Positions 20,096 through 29,993 of a stretch of DNA of 64,000 bases are shown here, in pieces; position 1 is the first letter of the stretch; each line of letters opens with the position of its first letter. A program made the translations under genes and the position numbers. Under the pieces are notes generated by a model. That model saw only the letters and a program-made list of their open reading frames with translations, ran no database searches and was not told the DNA's origin. The DNA comes from an uncultured Prochlorococcus sp. (GTDB taxonomy: Bacteria > Cyanobacteriota > Cyanobacteriia > PCC-6307 > Cyanobiaceae): NCBI GenBank assembly GCA_902536555.1, contig CACAXR010000001.1, positions 1 through 64,000 on the forward strand, in the 5' to 3' direction.

Positions 20096-21198
20096 ATTAT
20101 TTAATTACTGCAGCTGGCGAAGGCTCTAGGTTTCTACAAAAAGGTATAAAACCTCCCAAACCTTTAATAAAAATACATGGTAACGAGTTACTAATCTGGA
20201 GCTTAAGTACTTTTAATTTCAATTCAAAAGATAAGTTATTTATTGTTACTCAAAAGAGTCATCAAGTTCGTGAAAAGTTGTATAAAAAACTAAGAATTAT
20301 TTATCCAAACATCAAGATATTTTGGTTAGAGTTAGAAACATTATTAAATGGTCAGTTACTTACTTCCTTAACCGCTATTTCACATTTTAAAATAAAAGGA
20401 AAATTAATAATACATAATTGCGATAGTTCATTTAAGTACAATAATTTAGAAACTGATAAATTATTAGAATCTAATATATTTGGCATAATTCCTTGTTTTG
20501 AAGCAAAAGGGAATCATTGGTCATTTGCTAAAAGCTCTCACTCAGATAAAAATTCAGCAATAGAAGTTAGAGAAAAAGTAAGAATATCCAATAATTGTTC
20601 AGTTGGCACTTATATATTTTCTTCGAGCGAAATACTTGTTAATCTCTTTGAAGAATACATAAAAGAATACAACCCTAAAAATAAAGAACAATATATTGCT
20701 CCAATTTATCAATTTGCAATTGAAAAAAATATGAAAGTAATTATATCAAAAGCAAATGAAGTAAAAATATTTGGTACTCCAGATGAATTAGTAAAAAGTT
20801 TTAATGTGAATATGCAAGAATTAATAGGAGAAAACGGATTTGATGCTCATCAAAGGAAAACATTAGTTGTTGATATAGATAATACATTATGTAAAAAAGA
20901 CATAACTCAACAATACTCAGAAGCAATTCCTATCACCATAGTCTGTGATGCATTAAGAAAAGCAGATAAATTAGGGGCTTACATAATATTATTTACATCA
21001 AGGAATATGAGAACCTTTAAAGGCTCCATTGGTCTAATTAATAAATTTACAGTGCCAATTATACTAAAATGGCTATCAGAAAATAAAATTCCTTATGATG
21101 AAATATATTTTGGTAAACCTTGGGGAAATTCCTTATCTTACATAGACGATAAAAATATATCAATTGAAAATTTTATTAAAGAATATGAGAAGCTTTAA
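20092..21198 (+). CDS. NTP transferase (LicC/RmlA-like) fused to HAD-like phosphatase domain
   Basis: MNYLITAAGEGSRFLQKGIKPPKPLIKIHGNELLIW; C-terminus RKTLVVDIDNTLCKK...ILFTSRNMRTFKG...YFGKPWGNSLSYIDDKNI. ATGA overlap with the upstream gene. Confidence 0.8.
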   Translation: MNYLITAAGEGSRFLQKGIKPPKPLIKIHGNELLIWSLSTFNFNSKDKLFIVTQKSHQVREKLYKKLRIIYPNIKIFWLELETLLNGQLLTSLTAISHFKIKGKLIIHNCDSSFKYNNLETDKLLESNIFGIIPCFEAKGNHWSFAKSSHSDKNSAIEVREKVRISNNCSVGTYIFSSSEILVNLFEEYIKEYNPKNKEQYIAPIYQFAIEKNMKVIISKANEVKIFGTPDELVKSFNVNMQELIGENGFDAHQRKTLVVDIDNTLCKKDITQQYSEAIPITIVCDALRKADKLGAYIILFTSRNMRTFKGSIGLINKFTVPIILKWLSENKIPYDEIYFGKPWGNSLSYIDDKNISIENFIKEYEKL

Positions 21199-21332
21199 TG
21201 CACAGCAAAGTTAGAGAAGCAAATAAAATTAATTTTGCAGATTGTAGAGCTGCTGCTGAGTTGAGTTATTATTAGGATTTTGTACAGGATACAAGTCAGA
21301 TTAGAAAATCTGGAGGAAAAGCTATAAGATGA
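21198..21332 (+). pseudogene. Short interrupted coding remnant
   Basis: Frame reads MHSKVREANKINFADCRAAAELSYY*DFVQDTSQIRKSGGKAIR*: one frame with an internal stop. Confidence 0.3.
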
Positions 21333-21539
21333 CCTGATTTATTAATATCAATTTTTGGTATTGAAATAGTTACTAAGACTATAATAACTTTCTTATCATA
21401 ATGAAAAGCCGTTATAGTTTGGGTCCCAGAGACAAATCTCAAAACACTATATACCTTATCTTTTTTTAGGCCCTTATCTACTTCTTGGCGATTCAAAAAA
21501 TAATTTAGATATTTTTTTTAATTTTTTGGTAAATTTTAT

Positions 21540-21790
21540 TTAATTTATTGTTTCCTGAAGGTTTTTAAATGATTTAAAATCCCTTTTCAAAGGATTTGAT
21601 AGAGATAAATAATTTTGATTACCATTTTCGATTATATATTTTTTAATTTCTGATTTAATTTGATTTAATAATTTTTTTATCTATACCAACTTCTATACAA
21701 ACAAATCCGCCATCTTTATCATTTAGTTAAGATATAATTCTGTTAATATCTTTGATTGGTCAGTAATTTTAATTATTTTGCACCCTAAAC
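21540..21790 (-). pseudogene. Decayed gene remnant with frameshifts
   Basis: Minus strand: CKIIKITDQSKILTELYLN* / DKDGGFVCIEVGIDKKIIKSN* / IKSEIKKYIIENGNQNYLSLSNPLKRDFKSFKNLQETIN*; coding-like segments in successive frames. Confidence 0.45.
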
Positions 21791-21882
21791 CTTATTTAAT
21801 AATATATTCAAAAATCATAATGTATTTTTCATATTAAAATTAAATACTATATTAAAGTATATAGTGCCTTTAAATAAAATAA

Positions 21883-23178
21883 TTGAAAGTAATACACATA
21901 AATTCAAGTGATTTAAATGGTGGTGCTGCCAGAGCTGCTTATAGAATACACAAATCTCTGCTTGATAATGAAAATAGACTTAATATTAAGTCAATAATGA
22001 GAGTAATAAAAAAAGAAAGTGATGATTTTACTGTAGTAGGAGGAGCTCCTTTAAATAAGAGTAAATACTTTATAGCTTTAATGCCCTACTTGGCAAAATT
22101 ATCTAGATTTGGATTTAATACTAAAAACCAATCAATTCATTCCACTGCTCCTTTTAAGAGTGGATTGGGTTATGAATTAAAAAAAAGATTTGAAAAAGAT
22201 CGTAATGAGATTATTCATCTTCATTGGTTAGGTGACAATACCCTTTCTATTGAAGAAATAGGAGAAATTCCTCAAAGGATTGTTTGGACATTGCATGATT
22301 TTTGGCCATTTTGCGGAGCAGAACATTATCTTCATTATGATTTAAAAAATCTAATCTTATGCGATGAAAGATATAAAAATGGATACACAAACGCAAATAA
22401 AGCGATTTTCGAAAAGGGGAGGGACATTAATAAAAATACTTGGTTAAGGAAGAAAAAATCTTGGCAAAAACAGATTGATATAGTTTGCCCAAGTAAATGG
22501 ATATATGAATGCGCAAAGAAAAGTCTTCTAATGAGGAATTGGGATATAAATCTAATACCTCATCCACTAGATTTAATCAAATGGTCACCAGTTGAAAAGA
22601 AAATAGCCAGAAAAATACTAAATTTGAAAGAGGATAGATTCTATATATTATTTGGAGCATTAAGAGCAACTTCTGATCCGAGGAAAGGAAGTAATTTATT
22701 ATTTAAAACAATTTTGCGGTTGCATTCTATATTAAAACCATCATATTTAAAAAAGATTGAAATTTTAATTTTTGGGCAAAGCAAGCCAAAATACTTGCCT
22801 AGAATAGGATTCCCAGTGACATATTTTGGCAGATTAAATGATGAAATAAGTATGCGAATTCTATATTCAGCGGCTGACTTAATGGTAGTCCCATCTATTC
22901 AAGAATCATTTGGTCTTACTGCAAGTGAATCTCAGGCTTGTGGAACACCAGTAGTAGCTTTTCGTAATTCTGGGATTATTGATTTAGTTGATCATGAAAT
23001 TACAGGGCATCTAGCTAATCCCTTTGATGATTTATCTTTGGCATACTCAATAAAATGGGTTCTTGAAAATGCAAAAGAATTGAAACTAGGAAAAAATGCT
23101 AGAGAAAGAGCAATACGCTTATGGAATCCTTCAAAAATAGCCAAACTTTATTCTAATGTTTACAACAATAAAAGATAA
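21883..23178 (+). CDS. Glycosyltransferase, GT4-type (GT-B)
   Basis: TTG start; MKVIHINSSDLNGGAARAAYRIH; C-terminus VPSIQESFGLTASESQACGTPVVAFRNSGIIDLVDHEITGHLANPFD. Confidence 0.92.
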   Translation: MKVIHINSSDLNGGAARAAYRIHKSLLDNENRLNIKSIMRVIKKESDDFTVVGGAPLNKSKYFIALMPYLAKLSRFGFNTKNQSIHSTAPFKSGLGYELKKRFEKDRNEIIHLHWLGDNTLSIEEIGEIPQRIVWTLHDFWPFCGAEHYLHYDLKNLILCDERYKNGYTNANKAIFEKGRDINKNTWLRKKKSWQKQIDIVCPSKWIYECAKKSLLMRNWDINLIPHPLDLIKWSPVEKKIARKILNLKEDRFYILFGALRATSDPRKGSNLLFKTILRLHSILKPSYLKKIEILIFGQSKPKYLPRIGFPVTYFGRLNDEISMRILYSAADLMVVPSIQESFGLTASESQACGTPVVAFRNSGIIDLVDHEITGHLANPFDDLSLAYSIKWVLENAKELKLGKNARERAIRLWNPSKIAKLYSNVYNNKR

Positions 23179-23268
23179 AGAGGCTATATTCGCGGCGATT
23201 TTGGAATAGGGAGAATTTTAATGGGTTTAGAGGTCTAAAACAAAGATAGTTATGCAAATAGAAAAAAT
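23179..23268 (+). repeat. Direct repeat copy B (~90 bp, imperfect)
   Basis: agaggctatattcgcggcgattttggaatagggagaattttaatgggtttagaggtc...tatgcaaatagaaaaaa, homologous to 15901-15992. Confidence 0.75.
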
Positions 23269-23423
23269 TTGTTTTTTTAAGACATTAAAATAAAGCTTTC
23301 CTTGCGACTGCATTAACCAAATAACTTTAACTACATTTATGATCTAAATCACATAAAGGTATCAGAGATTAAAATCCCTTAACTCCTTAAAAAAAAATAT
23401 AAGTTTTTAATATTAAAATATTT

Positions 23424-23933
23424 TTATTGCCTATTTTTTTCGATTATTTCCTCAGCAAACTTCTTATTTATTGGATACTGATTACAGTACATTAAATGCT
23501 TAATTTTTTTAGGATCATATTCATATTCAAAATACTCTAAAAGTCTAATTGCTAAATCATATTTCAATTCAGGAATAAAAAAATTATTATATTTAATTTT
23601 ATTTTCTAAAATTAAATTAGCTAGGTTTTTTTTTATCTTAATTTTTGAAAAGCAAGAAAAATCATCTGTAATATCAAATTTTATATCTAATTTATTTCCT
23701 TTCATGACATCAATTTGCAAATTATTATTCGATGCAATATATTCCTTAAATTTTATTCCATCCCTATTCAGCATTTCTTCTATACAATTTGCGCAAGCAT
23801 ATTTATCTCTAGATAAGATGTCGATGTCAGAATTAGTTTTATATTTTGGGAATTTTTGTGGATCAAATTTCAAAATACAATAATCATCTAATTTTGAAAA
23901 AATATATTCTAAATCTATTAAATTTTTAGACAT
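23424..23933 (-). CDS. Small nucleotidyltransferase-fold-like protein
   Basis: KYKTNSDIDILSRDKYAC (xDxDIL-type motif) followed by LQIDVMKGNKLDIKFDI. Confidence 0.45.
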   Translation of the reverse strand: MSKNLIDLEYIFSKLDDYCILKFDPQKFPKYKTNSDIDILSRDKYACANCIEEMLNRDGIKFKEYIASNNNLQIDVMKGNKLDIKFDITDDFSCFSKIKIKKNLANLILENKIKYNNFFIPELKYDLAIRLLEYFEYEYDPKKIKHLMYCNQYPINKKFAEEIIEKNRQ

Positions 23934-24811
23934 TCTATGTTATCAATTCCGATACTTTTTAAAATCGCAAACCTGTGCAGACCATCTAATATCAGATTTT
24001 CTTTATTTATTATAATGTATGATTTTTTTTTATTTTTGTTATTATAGTTTTTATCGAAATTATTGATCAATTTTTCAAATGCTTCAGAATAATGATCCTC
24101 CTGGAGTTTTTCTCCAATATGTCTATCAACATATTCAATATAAGGATTTTTATTACCCTCTACAAATTTATAATGAGGAGTATCTTTGATACTCACGATC
24201 CCTTTATCAATTATTGAACACTTCAATTCATTAATATTAATTCTTTTTATCAAATTATATTTACCTAGAGGGAGGTGCCAAGGTATTTCTATATTTAAAT
24301 TATCATATTTTTTGTAGAATCCTATACTCTGCATACCCAAAAATTTCAGTAGATATTCTGTTTGCGATTCGTAATCTGTGGCATGAATACAATGTTCATG
24401 AGAGACTCCCCTTGGTAAAGGATTTATTTTCCTTAATCGATATTTAAATGAGGGATTAAATTTTGATCTAATATCTAATTTTGTTTGATTAATTCTTTCA
24501 CATTGGATATGCTGAAATTCGCCAGTACCCATTTTAAATTCTTTTGGATCTTTATTTTTTACTAAAACCGAAAAAATTCTCTTTGGAGATTTTAAAAGAT
24601 ATCTAGTTTTTGATATCAAATGTTTAATAGGTACGCTATCGCACTTGTATATATTTTTTATGAATCTTTCAGTATTATTAAATCGATGATATTTTAATCT
24701 TACTAATTTATAGTTATCATCATTTCTAATCTCAGAAATTATTTCAGGGATAAAATTTAACCCATTTCCCCAAATAATAAATAAATCAAATCTCACGATA
24801 TTTAATCCCAT
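23918..24811 (-). CDS. Hypothetical protein with ParB/sulfiredoxin-like C-terminal motif
   Basis: C-terminus KENLILDGLHRFAILKSIGIDNIECLKI resembles the ParB-like 'DGxHR' motif; overlaps the downstream gene by 16 bp. Confidence 0.45.
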   Translation of the reverse strand: MGLNIVRFDLFIIWGNGLNFIPEIISEIRNDDNYKLVRLKYHRFNNTERFIKNIYKCDSVPIKHLISKTRYLLKSPKRIFSVLVKNKDPKEFKMGTGEFQHIQCERINQTKLDIRSKFNPSFKYRLRKINPLPRGVSHEHCIHATDYESQTEYLLKFLGMQSIGFYKKYDNLNIEIPWHLPLGKYNLIKRININELKCSIIDKGIVSIKDTPHYKFVEGNKNPYIEYVDRHIGEKLQEDHYSEAFEKLINNFDKNYNNKNKKKSYIIINKENLILDGLHRFAILKSIGIDNIECLKI

Positions 24812-25031
24812 TAAAGGATAATAATTTCAGATTTATTTCTCTGTTAAAATTAACCACAAGAAATAAAATGTATTTTAACTAATGGGAAAACAAAATTAAA
24901 TTTTATGCATGGTTTGTAAAAAAAATGCATTAACCTGAAATTAAGTAATCTTGAAAAACAAGTAAAAAGGAATAATGATTCATAAATATAAGAAATCTTC
25001 TAGATGACTGGAGAGCAAAAAATAAATTTTA

Positions 25032-26195
25032 TTAAATATCAACTATTTTCTTCGCATAGTTAAATTCAAGCTGGTTTAAATCTAATAAATTCAATTTAGT
25101 ATTTTTAATTTCTCCATTAAATAATCTTATTAGAATATTTTTAATTTGTTCTTTAGAATTTGGATTAAAATAAACCATTTCTTGAGCATAGTCCTTTAGC
25201 TCATAATTTATTTCTATATTGCTAAGAGCTAAAGGTTTATTCATTCCTATTGCTTCCCAGGCACTGAATCCTCCAGGTCCACCTTCAAAAATTGAAGGTT
25301 GTATAATTCCCAAGCATTTTGTTACAAGTAAATTATGAAAATCATCAGGAACATGATCTAGAACTAAAATGTTTTTTTCAAGATTGTTTTTTTTAATATA
25401 ATTTATTGCACTATCGGCAATATCTGACCTCCCCTTATTACCTTGTATTGAACCTGTAATTACTAAAAAATAATTTTCAACATCAGAATGTTTTTCTAAA
25501 TAAACTTTCATATCATTAAATGCTTTTATTACTATTAAGTGATTTTTGTGATTCCACCATCTATTTGATATGAGCAAAAACTTTTTAGAATCTTTTAAGA
25601 AATGATAATTATATCTTTGCATTAATAAGTTGGTATTATATTTTTTATTTTTTATAATTGGCATGAAAGGTAGATCTATGATTTTATGGGAATTTATAAA
25701 TGGATAAAATCTTTTTAAATCATTCTTAACTGATCTGGAATTTACTAAGATTCGCCTGGATAATATTAATGTAAATAAAAAAATACTTGTTCTATATATT
25801 CTCTGGAAAAAATTAAAATTACTTTTTAGATATAAATGTTGGCAATCAAAAATATAGCCAATATCAGTAAAAATGAATTTAGGTATACTAATATTTCCTA
25901 CAAAGATATTTTCATTATTTTGCTTAAGTTTGTAATACTCGAAAAATTTAATACTTTTTATTTTATTTTCTTTAAAAAATTGATTATTTTCATACCTATT
26001 TTTCGATTTTAATTCATTTTTTATTATCTTCTTCATTGTATTAAAATAATTTAGCTCTTCTATAAAAATCAATTCAGGTGCTGAAGACAAACCTAATTTC
26101 CTCCAATATTTATTTACAGTAAAAAAACAATTTCTTATAAATTCTTTGGTTCCTTGAGACTCTAAAAATCCATTTACTACAAAATAAAACTTCAT
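25032..26195 (-). CDS. Glycosyltransferase, GT4-type
   Basis: KKFLLISNRWWNHKNHLIVIKAFNDM; IIQPSIFEGGPGGFSAWEAIGMNKPLALSNIEIN. Confidence 0.88.
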   Translation of the reverse strand: MKFYFVVNGFLESQGTKEFIRNCFFTVNKYWRKLGLSSAPELIFIEELNYFNTMKKIIKNELKSKNRYENNQFFKENKIKSIKFFEYYKLKQNNENIFVGNISIPKFIFTDIGYIFDCQHLYLKSNFNFFQRIYRTSIFLFTLILSRRILVNSRSVKNDLKRFYPFINSHKIIDLPFMPIIKNKKYNTNLLMQRYNYHFLKDSKKFLLISNRWWNHKNHLIVIKAFNDMKVYLEKHSDVENYFLVITGSIQGNKGRSDIADSAINYIKKNNLEKNILVLDHVPDDFHNLLVTKCLGIIQPSIFEGGPGGFSAWEAIGMNKPLALSNIEINYELKDYAQEMVYFNPNSKEQIKNILIRLFNGEIKNTKLNLLDLNQLEFNYAKKIVDI

Positions 26196-26200
26196 ATAAT

Positions 26201-26914
26201 CTAGATATCATCAAATGATAAGATATCTCTCCCTTCTAATTTTGCAGGATTTAAAGGTGGATTTATCATTGCCTTTATAAATCTCTTCTGTTTGTTAACA
26301 TCCCATTTTAGATTTAATTCTCCATTGTAAGGACAACCCCTTTTATAAAAACTACCCTTATTTGGCTGTTCTTTTCCAGGATCTCCGATGATCACCATAT
26401 CTAGAGCCTTATTAAAATATTCTAAACTTTTAAACATTATTCTTGAGTAAAGACTTTGCTGAGTATCAAATTCATATATTTTTTCTTCAACTTGAAAAAT
26501 TATATTCCCTTTATCAACCTCTTTCTCGATATAGTGATAAGTAAAACCACAATTTGTTTCGCCATTTATTATTGCCCAAGTTAGACTTGAGCAGCCTCTA
26601 TATTCAGGCAATAATGAAGGATGTAAATTAAATATTTTTTTGTTAACAATATTTATAATGTCTTGATCAAAAATATCCCTGTAGTAGATAGAAGCTATAA
26701 CATTTGGTAAAAAAGGTAGGTTATTTATAGTTATTTTCTCTGTGGTAAATTTTATTTTTTTATAATTGCAAAATTCAATTAAATTATTTACATGCCATGG
26801 TGATTCATGAGTATAAACAAACACTTCATAATTTCTTTCGAGCAATAATTCCAATGCTTTACATCCAGACCAGTTGTAACCGCATAAAATTATTTTTTTG
26901 TTATTTTGGTCCAT
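26201..26914 (-). CDS. Formyltransferase family protein (Fmt/ArnA-like)
   Basis: IFNLHPSLLPEYRGCSSLTWAIINGETNCGFTYHYIEKEVDKGNIIFQ formyltransferase signature. Confidence 0.9.
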   Translation of the reverse strand: MDQNNKKIILCGYNWSGCKALELLLERNYEVFVYTHESPWHVNNLIEFCNYKKIKFTTEKITINNLPFLPNVIASIYYRDIFDQDIINIVNKKIFNLHPSLLPEYRGCSSLTWAIINGETNCGFTYHYIEKEVDKGNIIFQVEEKIYEFDTQQSLYSRIMFKSLEYFNKALDMVIIGDPGKEQPNKGSFYKRGCPYNGELNLKWDVNKQKRFIKAMINPPLNPAKLEGRDILSFDDI

Positions 26915-27189
26915 CCAAAAAAGAAATTATTTTTTATCAAAAATAAACATATATCCATTGCCATATAAACATAGAGTTACTAACAATGCCATAGATATTT
27001 ATTTATTTTTTTAGATGATTTAATGTATTTATGCCAACTATTAAGGAAATTTTGAAAGATTATAAAGGGTTTTTATCTAAATATTTTTCCTGAAAACCAA
27101 GTTTGTGAAAATAATTATGAACAAGATTATTAAATTAAATTTTTAAAGAAAATTTAAATGTATCCAAAATTATTAATTTCTTATATTAT

Positions 27190-28110
27190 CTAAATAAAAA
27201 GAGTATATTTCTTCTCAAATTTAACCCTCACATAATTTATTAAATCCTTAATGATATCAAATATCTTGATTGCCAAATTATTGTTTAATTTTCTTTGTTT
27301 TTTATTTTTTTGCAGAACAACCAAATATGCAATAGTTGAATGATAAGCATATGGATACTTTTTAATTTTTAAATATAAAATTTCCAAGTTGGCCTTATAA
27401 GCTAAATTCTTAATTGAATATCTAGAAAAAAAATTAATATGCTCATAAATTGAAGGCTTTCTAATAATCCCCACAATATCTGCTGGCAATTCAAGATAAA
27501 TTAATCCATCATTTTTTAAGGCAGTGACTAATTCAATCAGTACTTTTAATGGATCTACTAAATGTTCAAAAACGTGAGTAGACATTATTAAATCAAATTT
27601 ATTACCTTTTAGATTTCTCAGTTTAATAATGTTTGCTTCAGTTTTATGATTACTTTTATCTAAAACATATTTTTCCGTTTTATCTGCAATATCAGGAATA
27701 TTTCTTCCATGCCAACCTCCAAAATCTAAAACTTTTCCTGATTTTCTCCAATTTCTATATTTACTATAATTTTGTAAGACTAATAACTTACGAATTAAAT
27801 TAGATCTTGATTCTAGTTTTGCCTTGTTTGAATTAAAAGCAGATTTATATCCATCTATATATTCAGATCTCTTTTTATTATATCTAGCGGAATAAAGCTT
27901 ATTTAATTCTTGTTTTGAATAACGATAATTAAAGAAAAATAAGAAGCAATCAGAACATCCCATCATTGAGCATTTTATATTATTTTTATTAGTTACCACT
28001 TTTTCCAAAAGAAATTTTGTGTATTGATTCTCTCTATCTATTTTTGAATCATATAATTTAAATATTTTTTTGCTTTTACAAATTGGGCAGATATTTATGA
28101 AACCTTCCAT
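27190..28110 (-). CDS. Class I SAM methyltransferase with N-terminal zinc-finger-like CxxC
   Basis: NICPICKSKKIFKLYDS N-terminus; GKVLDFGGWHGRNIPDIA; FDLIMSTHVFEHLVDPLKVLIELVTALKNDGLIYLELP. Confidence 0.85.
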   Translation of the reverse strand: MEGFINICPICKSKKIFKLYDSKIDRENQYTKFLLEKVVTNKNNIKCSMMGCSDCFLFFFNYRYSKQELNKLYSARYNKKRSEYIDGYKSAFNSNKAKLESRSNLIRKLLVLQNYSKYRNWRKSGKVLDFGGWHGRNIPDIADKTEKYVLDKSNHKTEANIIKLRNLKGNKFDLIMSTHVFEHLVDPLKVLIELVTALKNDGLIYLELPADIVGIIRKPSIYEHINFFSRYSIKNLAYKANLEILYLKIKKYPYAYHSTIAYLVVLQKNKKQRKLNNNLAIKIFDIIKDLINYVRVKFEKKYTLFI

Positions 28111-28336
28111 ATTTTTATGAAACTATAAATAAAAAAATTTTTTACTAAAAATATATTAATTTAAAACTAGTAAAATAAAAAAAAATATTAATCAGTAAAA
28201 ATAAAATATAAAAAAAATGAACATAAGGATCTAATTAAATTTGCAAAATTGGTAGGAAATTTAAATTAAAAAACCGATTAAAAAAGAAAATTGATATGCT
28301 GGATATGCTTTTTGTCATTATAAATTATACTTATAA

Positions 28337-29278
28337 TTATTTACCAGAAGAAAAATTAACCGCAAATCTATCAATATAAAATCCAAAAGAGATAACTAGA
28401 ATTGAAAAAATTATTAGAATATCCAAACTGAAAAAATAATTTACTAAAGCTAATAAAAATGATGTTCCTATATATATTATTGATACCTTTGCATGACTCA
28501 TACCTCCCCTAACAAGCCTCTGAAAAAGATGTTTATTATGACCCTTAAAAATATTTTCATTACAGGCAAAACGTCTTAAAATACAAAATGTTGTATCAGC
28601 AAATAATGGAGTTGCTAATAAAAAGATTCTTATCATGTCTTCAATATTATTAGAATTTAAAATGATCCCAAAATAAACCGCACCAAGAAATAGACTCCCG
28701 GCATCTCCCATAAAGAATTTTGAGGGATGCCAATTTAAAAAAAGAAATATTAAAAGCCCAGCAGATAATGTAAGAATCAATGGCGATATCGATAAATACA
28801 GATTAGCACCTATTAATGATACAAGTATTGAACCCGCCAATAAGCCATCAATACCATCGGTAAAATTAATTAAGTTAATTATCGATACTCCAAAAAAACA
28901 AATTGGGAACAGAAGAATTATATTAATCCCTGAAAAAGGGGATATGGCAATTATTAAAGAAACAACTAGAAGTTGTACTATAAATCTGAAAATTCTTGAG
29001 AGAGAAAAATAATCATCTAATATACCCACTAATGTTAGGATTGTTGAGAGTAAGATAAAATTCTCAACGAATGAAAACCCATTACTTAATCCACTATAAA
29101 CGGTTAAAATAGTAGTAGAGATAACAAAACATAAACCCGCACCTGAAGGTGTTGGTTTTTTATGAGAACTTATTTTTATAGGATTTATTAAAAAATAGCT
29201 TTTAAGAAATGGAGACAATAACTTAAAAATTATTAAATTTAATACTAGACCTATAAAAAAGTATTCTAAATAAAACAT
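28337..29278 (-). CDS. MraY/WecA-like glycosyl-1-phosphate transferase
   Basis: KPTPSGAGLCFV; LVGILDDYFSLSRIFRF; INLINFTDGIDGLLAG; NWHPSKFFMGDAGSLFLGAV. Confidence 0.93.
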   Translation of the reverse strand: MFYLEYFFIGLVLNLIIFKLLSPFLKSYFLINPIKISSHKKPTPSGAGLCFVISTTILTVYSGLSNGFSFVENFILLSTILTLVGILDDYFSLSRIFRFIVQLLVVSLIIAISPFSGINIILLFPICFFGVSIINLINFTDGIDGLLAGSILVSLIGANLYLSISPLILTLSAGLLIFLFLNWHPSKFFMGDAGSLFLGAVYFGIILNSNNIEDMIRIFLLATPLFADTTFCILRRFACNENIFKGHNKHLFQRLVRGGMSHAKVSIIYIGTSFLLALVNYFFSLDILIIFSILVISFGFYIDRFAVNFSSGK

Positions 29279-29375
29279 TGAAAATATTTTATTTTCTTTA
29301 TTAAGCTAAATTTATATTAACTTTAAATGACTTAAATTAATTTAAATTATTTTTTTTTTAAAATATTTAAAAATT

Positions 29376-29993
29376 TTAAATTTTCCTCCAAACTGCTAAT
29401 AATTTTCCTTGTATTGAAACTTGATCTAAATCTAATACTATTGGTTGATAATTTGGATTTGCAGCCTCTAAAAAAATTTTCCCATTTCTTTTAAAGAAAT
29501 ATTTTAAAGTTGTCCCTAATCCAGGGACAAGAGCACTTACTATCGTTCCATTTCTCAAAGAGTAACTGTCAGTAATTGGCTCCATTAAGACCATATCTCC
29601 ATCTGCGATACATGCGTCTATCATAGAATCTCCATTAACTGTAAGAGCAAAAACATTTTTCTTTTTTAAAACATCAGAAATATCTAAATTCTCTTGAACA
29701 TCAGAGTAAGTTTCAATTAAACCTCCAGCTGCGACTGAACCCATAATTGGTACACCTTCTATAATTTCATCAACTATTTGCATTGTTCTTGCTTTACCTT
29801 CTTGCCAAGAAATGTAGCCTTTTTCTTGCAAATGTTTTAAGCGACTTTGAATTGGAGCAGGAGATTTTAATCCCATAGCTTGCATCATTTGTCTGATGGA
29901 TGGGCTATGTTGAAAGTCTTTCATATATTCTTTTATCCATCCATAGAGCTCATTCTGAGCTTGGGTAAGATCGTCCCCTGAAGAATTTTGCAT
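29376..29993 (-). CDS. lexA: LexA repressor
   Basis: SPSIRQMMQAMGLKSPAPIQSRLKHLQEKGYI; GSVAAGGLIETYSD; VNGDSMIDACIADGDMVLME; S24-type layout. Confidence 0.95.
   Translation of the reverse strand: MQNSSGDDLTQAQNELYGWIKEYMKDFQHSPSIRQMMQAMGLKSPAPIQSRLKHLQEKGYISWQEGKARTMQIVDEIIEGVPIMGSVAAGGLIETYSDVQENLDISDVLKKKNVFALTVNGDSMIDACIADGDMVLMEPITDSYSLRNGTIVSALVPGLGTTLKYFFKRNGKIFLEAANPNYQPIVLDLDQVSIQGKLLAVWRKI

Noticed and set aside
21296-21496. 66-aa minus-strand ORF
   Set aside because: Lies in the decayed 21.2-21.9 kb region next to broken frames; no motif, so not called as a gene.
29513-29533. TTGTCCCT-aatcc-AGGGACAA inverted repeat
   Set aside because: Lies inside the conserved lexA coding region without a T-tract; probably coincidental.
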